A DNA stretch of 7,407 nucleotides, taken from an uncultured Agathobaculum sp. GTDB taxonomy: Bacteria > Bacillota > Clostridia > Oscillospirales > Butyricicoccaceae. The translations under genes and the position numbers were made by a program. The notes beneath the pieces were generated by a model. That model searched no databases. It was not told where the DNA came from and saw only the letters and a list, made by a program, of their open reading frames with translations. Below are positions 6,385-7,407 of the stretch, in pieces (the stretch's first letter is position 1; every line of letters begins with the position of its first letter). The DNA is taken from assembly GCA_944376955.1 (NCBI GenBank), contig CALWEB010000040.1, forward strand, positions 1 through 7,407. The letters are read 5' to 3'.

Positions 6385-6564
6385 TATATATTGTAATATA
6401 TTGTTCGAAAAGTTCTAAGTTTTTGCGATTTTTCTAATTTATATAAAAGTATCGGTATATATTGTATTTTATTGTTTTTTTCGATTTGTCAGTAAAACAA
6501 TTTTTTTGTGAAAAATACTGACAAATTTACTGACAAAAACGAGCAGCGGTATTTATTGTATTTT
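6385..6564 (+). repeat. Three imperfect AT-rich direct repeats between att and int
   Basis: A 21-base unit starting TATATATTGTA and ending ATTGTT occurs at 6385-6405 and 6456-6476 with 19 of 21 positions identical. A related copy, CGGTATTTATTGTATTTT (6547-6564), matches 6453-6470 at 17 of 18 positions and overlaps the last codons of the integrase gene. The units share a TATTGTA core and one orientation. They could be protein-binding or DNA-bending sites of the recombination region. Some similarity is expected by chance in such AT-rich DNA, but the 17/18 match including the CGG start is better than background. Confidence 0.6.
6485..6537. repeat. Three copies of TTTGTCAGTA: candidate integrase arm-type sites
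   Basis: TTTGTCAGTA occurs at 6485-6494 and twice in inverted orientation as TACTGACAAA at 6516-6525 and 6528-6537. The two right-hand copies are direct repeats with start points 12 bases apart. The first and third copies pair perfectly over 12 bases (6485-6496 with 6526-6537). Integrases of the lambda/Tn916 type have an N-terminal domain that binds short repeated arm sites beside the core site, and the position here, between att and int, is where such sites are found. The hairpins these copies could form are not followed by a T-run on either strand, so they are not terminators. Confidence 0.55.
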
Positions 6565-7407
6565 TCGGCTTCCGTAGATCGCGTCTTCCAGCTCGGTGAC
6601 CGCACGACTGGCCATGGTTTTGGTCACATGGCCGTACCGCTGCATAATCATTGACGGGTCGGTGTGGCCGAGCCGGTTCTGCACGGTTTTGAGGTCGATG
6701 CCCTGCTGGATGAGCAGCGTCGCGCTGGTGTGGCGCAGATCATGCAGGCGGATATGCTTGTCGATGCCCGCGCGACGCATGACCACCGGCGTGCGCTTGG
6801 TCCACCAGAGCGGGTGCACGTAGTTACCGGCTGGCCAGCTGAACACAAAGTCATATTCCAGACCGTCGAACACATTGTGCTTGCGGTACGGCCCTACCTT
6901 GAGACGTTCCTCTGCCTGCCATGCACGGAATGAGCGCAGGAGCGTTATCAACGTGGGGGACAGCTCAAGCGTGCGCACCGAGTCCTCGGTTTTCGGTTCA
7001 CCGATGTACACATGACCGTTGACGTAGGTCAGCGCGCGTTCGATCGAGATCGTGCGTGTCTCCCAGTTAATGTCTGACCATTCAAGACCGCACATCTCGC
7101 CGCGTCGGCAGCCGGTCTCGAGCGCGAACAGAAAGCCAACATAGAATATGTACTCGCTGGCATTGTGTAAGTCAAGAGCGTTTACCACCGCGAGGATCTC
7201 CGGCTCGGTCAGTACCTCGGTCGTGCTTTTGGCTCGCTTGGGGCGGTCGATGTACTCGCATGGATTGTCGCGGATCAAGCGGAGCTGGGCGGCACGATGC
7301 AGCACCTGCCGCAGCAGGCCGTAGACATGCTGTACTGTTGTCTCCGACCGCCCGGCGGCGCGCACGTTCCGAACGGTCCGATCAACCTTGATTGGTGTAA
7401 TGGCAGT
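6553..7407 (-). CDS. Tyrosine recombinase/integrase, 5' end beyond window (partial)
   Basis: This is a phage/ICE-type tyrosine integrase, which would cut and rejoin DNA between attachment sites to insert and excise its element. The frame is open to the right edge, giving 284 visible residues, so the start lies outside. A GTG at 7365 is in frame but falls inside the core-binding domain and is unlikely to be the start. Numbering from the first visible residue, the core-binding domain covers about 1-60 (ITPIKVDR, then the RLIRDNP region). The catalytic domain has R101 (TGCRRGE), K139 (PKTEDSVRT), H222 and R225 (LHDLRHT), H248 (LGH) and the nucleophile Y258 (MQRYGH), so the active site looks complete. 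The TAA stop is at 6553-6555. No terminator directly follows. The arm-binding domain would be outside the window. Confidence 0.95.
   Translation of the reverse strand, partial: TAITPIKVDRTVRNVRAAGRSETTVQHVYGLLRQVLHRAAQLRLIRDNPCEYIDRPKRAKSTTEVLTEPEILAVVNALDLHNASEYIFYVGFLFALETGCRRGEMCGLEWSDINWETRTISIERALTYVNGHVYIGEPKTEDSVRTLELSPTLITLLRSFRAWQAEERLKVGPYRKHNVFDGLEYDFVFSWPAGNYVHPLWWTKRTPVVMRRAGIDKHIRLHDLRHTSATLLIQQGIDLKTVQNRLGHTDPSMIMQRYGHVTKTMASRAVTELEDAIYGSRKIQ

Larger units (their letters stand above)
6344..7407. mobile_element. Left end of an integrative element inserted at rnpB (continues past the window)
   Basis: The region from the rnpB tail to the right edge departs from the core genome layout: a truncated RNA gene, about 160 bases at roughly 20% GC (6381-6540) with repeats, then a tyrosine integrase gene reading toward the attachment site. 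The integrase gene itself is GC-rich like the host genes, so only the non-coding end stands out in composition. Whether this is a prophage, an integrative conjugative element or a smaller genomic island cannot be told, because no cargo, excisionase, relaxase or phage structural gene is in view. Confidence 0.7.

Noticed and set aside
6485..6537. Inverted repeat TTTGTCAGTA/TACTGACAAA as the int terminator
   Set aside because: Neither strand has a T-run after the stem (the - strand continues into TCGAAAAAAAC), the stem is AT-rich and the loop is long; binding sites are a better explanation.
6332..6552. Small gene, tRNA or CRISPR array in the non-coding gap
   Set aside because: No open frame with a ribosome binding site, no tRNA-like cloverleaf sequence, and the repeats are too short and irregularly spaced for CRISPR.

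Overview
The window reads as a Gram-positive chromosome of fairly high GC, most likely a member of the Clostridia (Ruminococcaceae/Butyricicoccaceae-like; an inference from gene order and protein style, not a proven placement). Supporting signs are strong AGGAGG-type ribosome binding sites, a compact SigA-type housekeeping sigma factor without the long proteobacterial insertion, the zinc-binding form of ribosomal protein L31, and a dgt-dnaG-rpoD cluster.

Positions 1-6331 are ordinary core genome, all on the + strand. They hold the 3' end of rpmE (L31) with its terminator, then hflX (ribosome-associated GTPase) and a YigZ/IMPACT-family gene. After a possible extended -10 promoter comes a macromolecular-synthesis cluster: dgt-like dNTP triphosphohydrolase, dnaG primase and rpoD/sigA. 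dnaG and rpoD overlap by 4 bases (ATGA). The cluster ends in a strong hairpin terminator at 6304-6331 that is symmetrical enough to work in both directions.

The notable part is the right end. Just past the terminator, on the - strand, lie about 26 bases (6344-6369) matching the universally conserved 3' end of bacterial type A RNase P RNA (rnpB). The rest of rnpB is missing. The sequence instead changes abruptly to about 160 bases at roughly 20% GC, full of short direct and inverted repeats, followed by a tyrosine recombinase (integrase) gene on the - strand that runs off the right edge. The simplest reading is that an integrative element has inserted into the 3' end of rnpB. On this reading the displaced original 3' tail stays next to rpoD as one attachment-site half. 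The element would have restored a full-length rnpB at its other end, beyond this window. The repeats between the att site and int look like candidate arm-type sites for the integrase. int has no obvious terminator of its own, so its transcript may run through the rnpB tail and stop at the old shared rpoD/rnpB terminator.

No CRISPR array, tRNA, insertion sequence or defence cargo is visible. Any cargo of the element lies to the right of this window.
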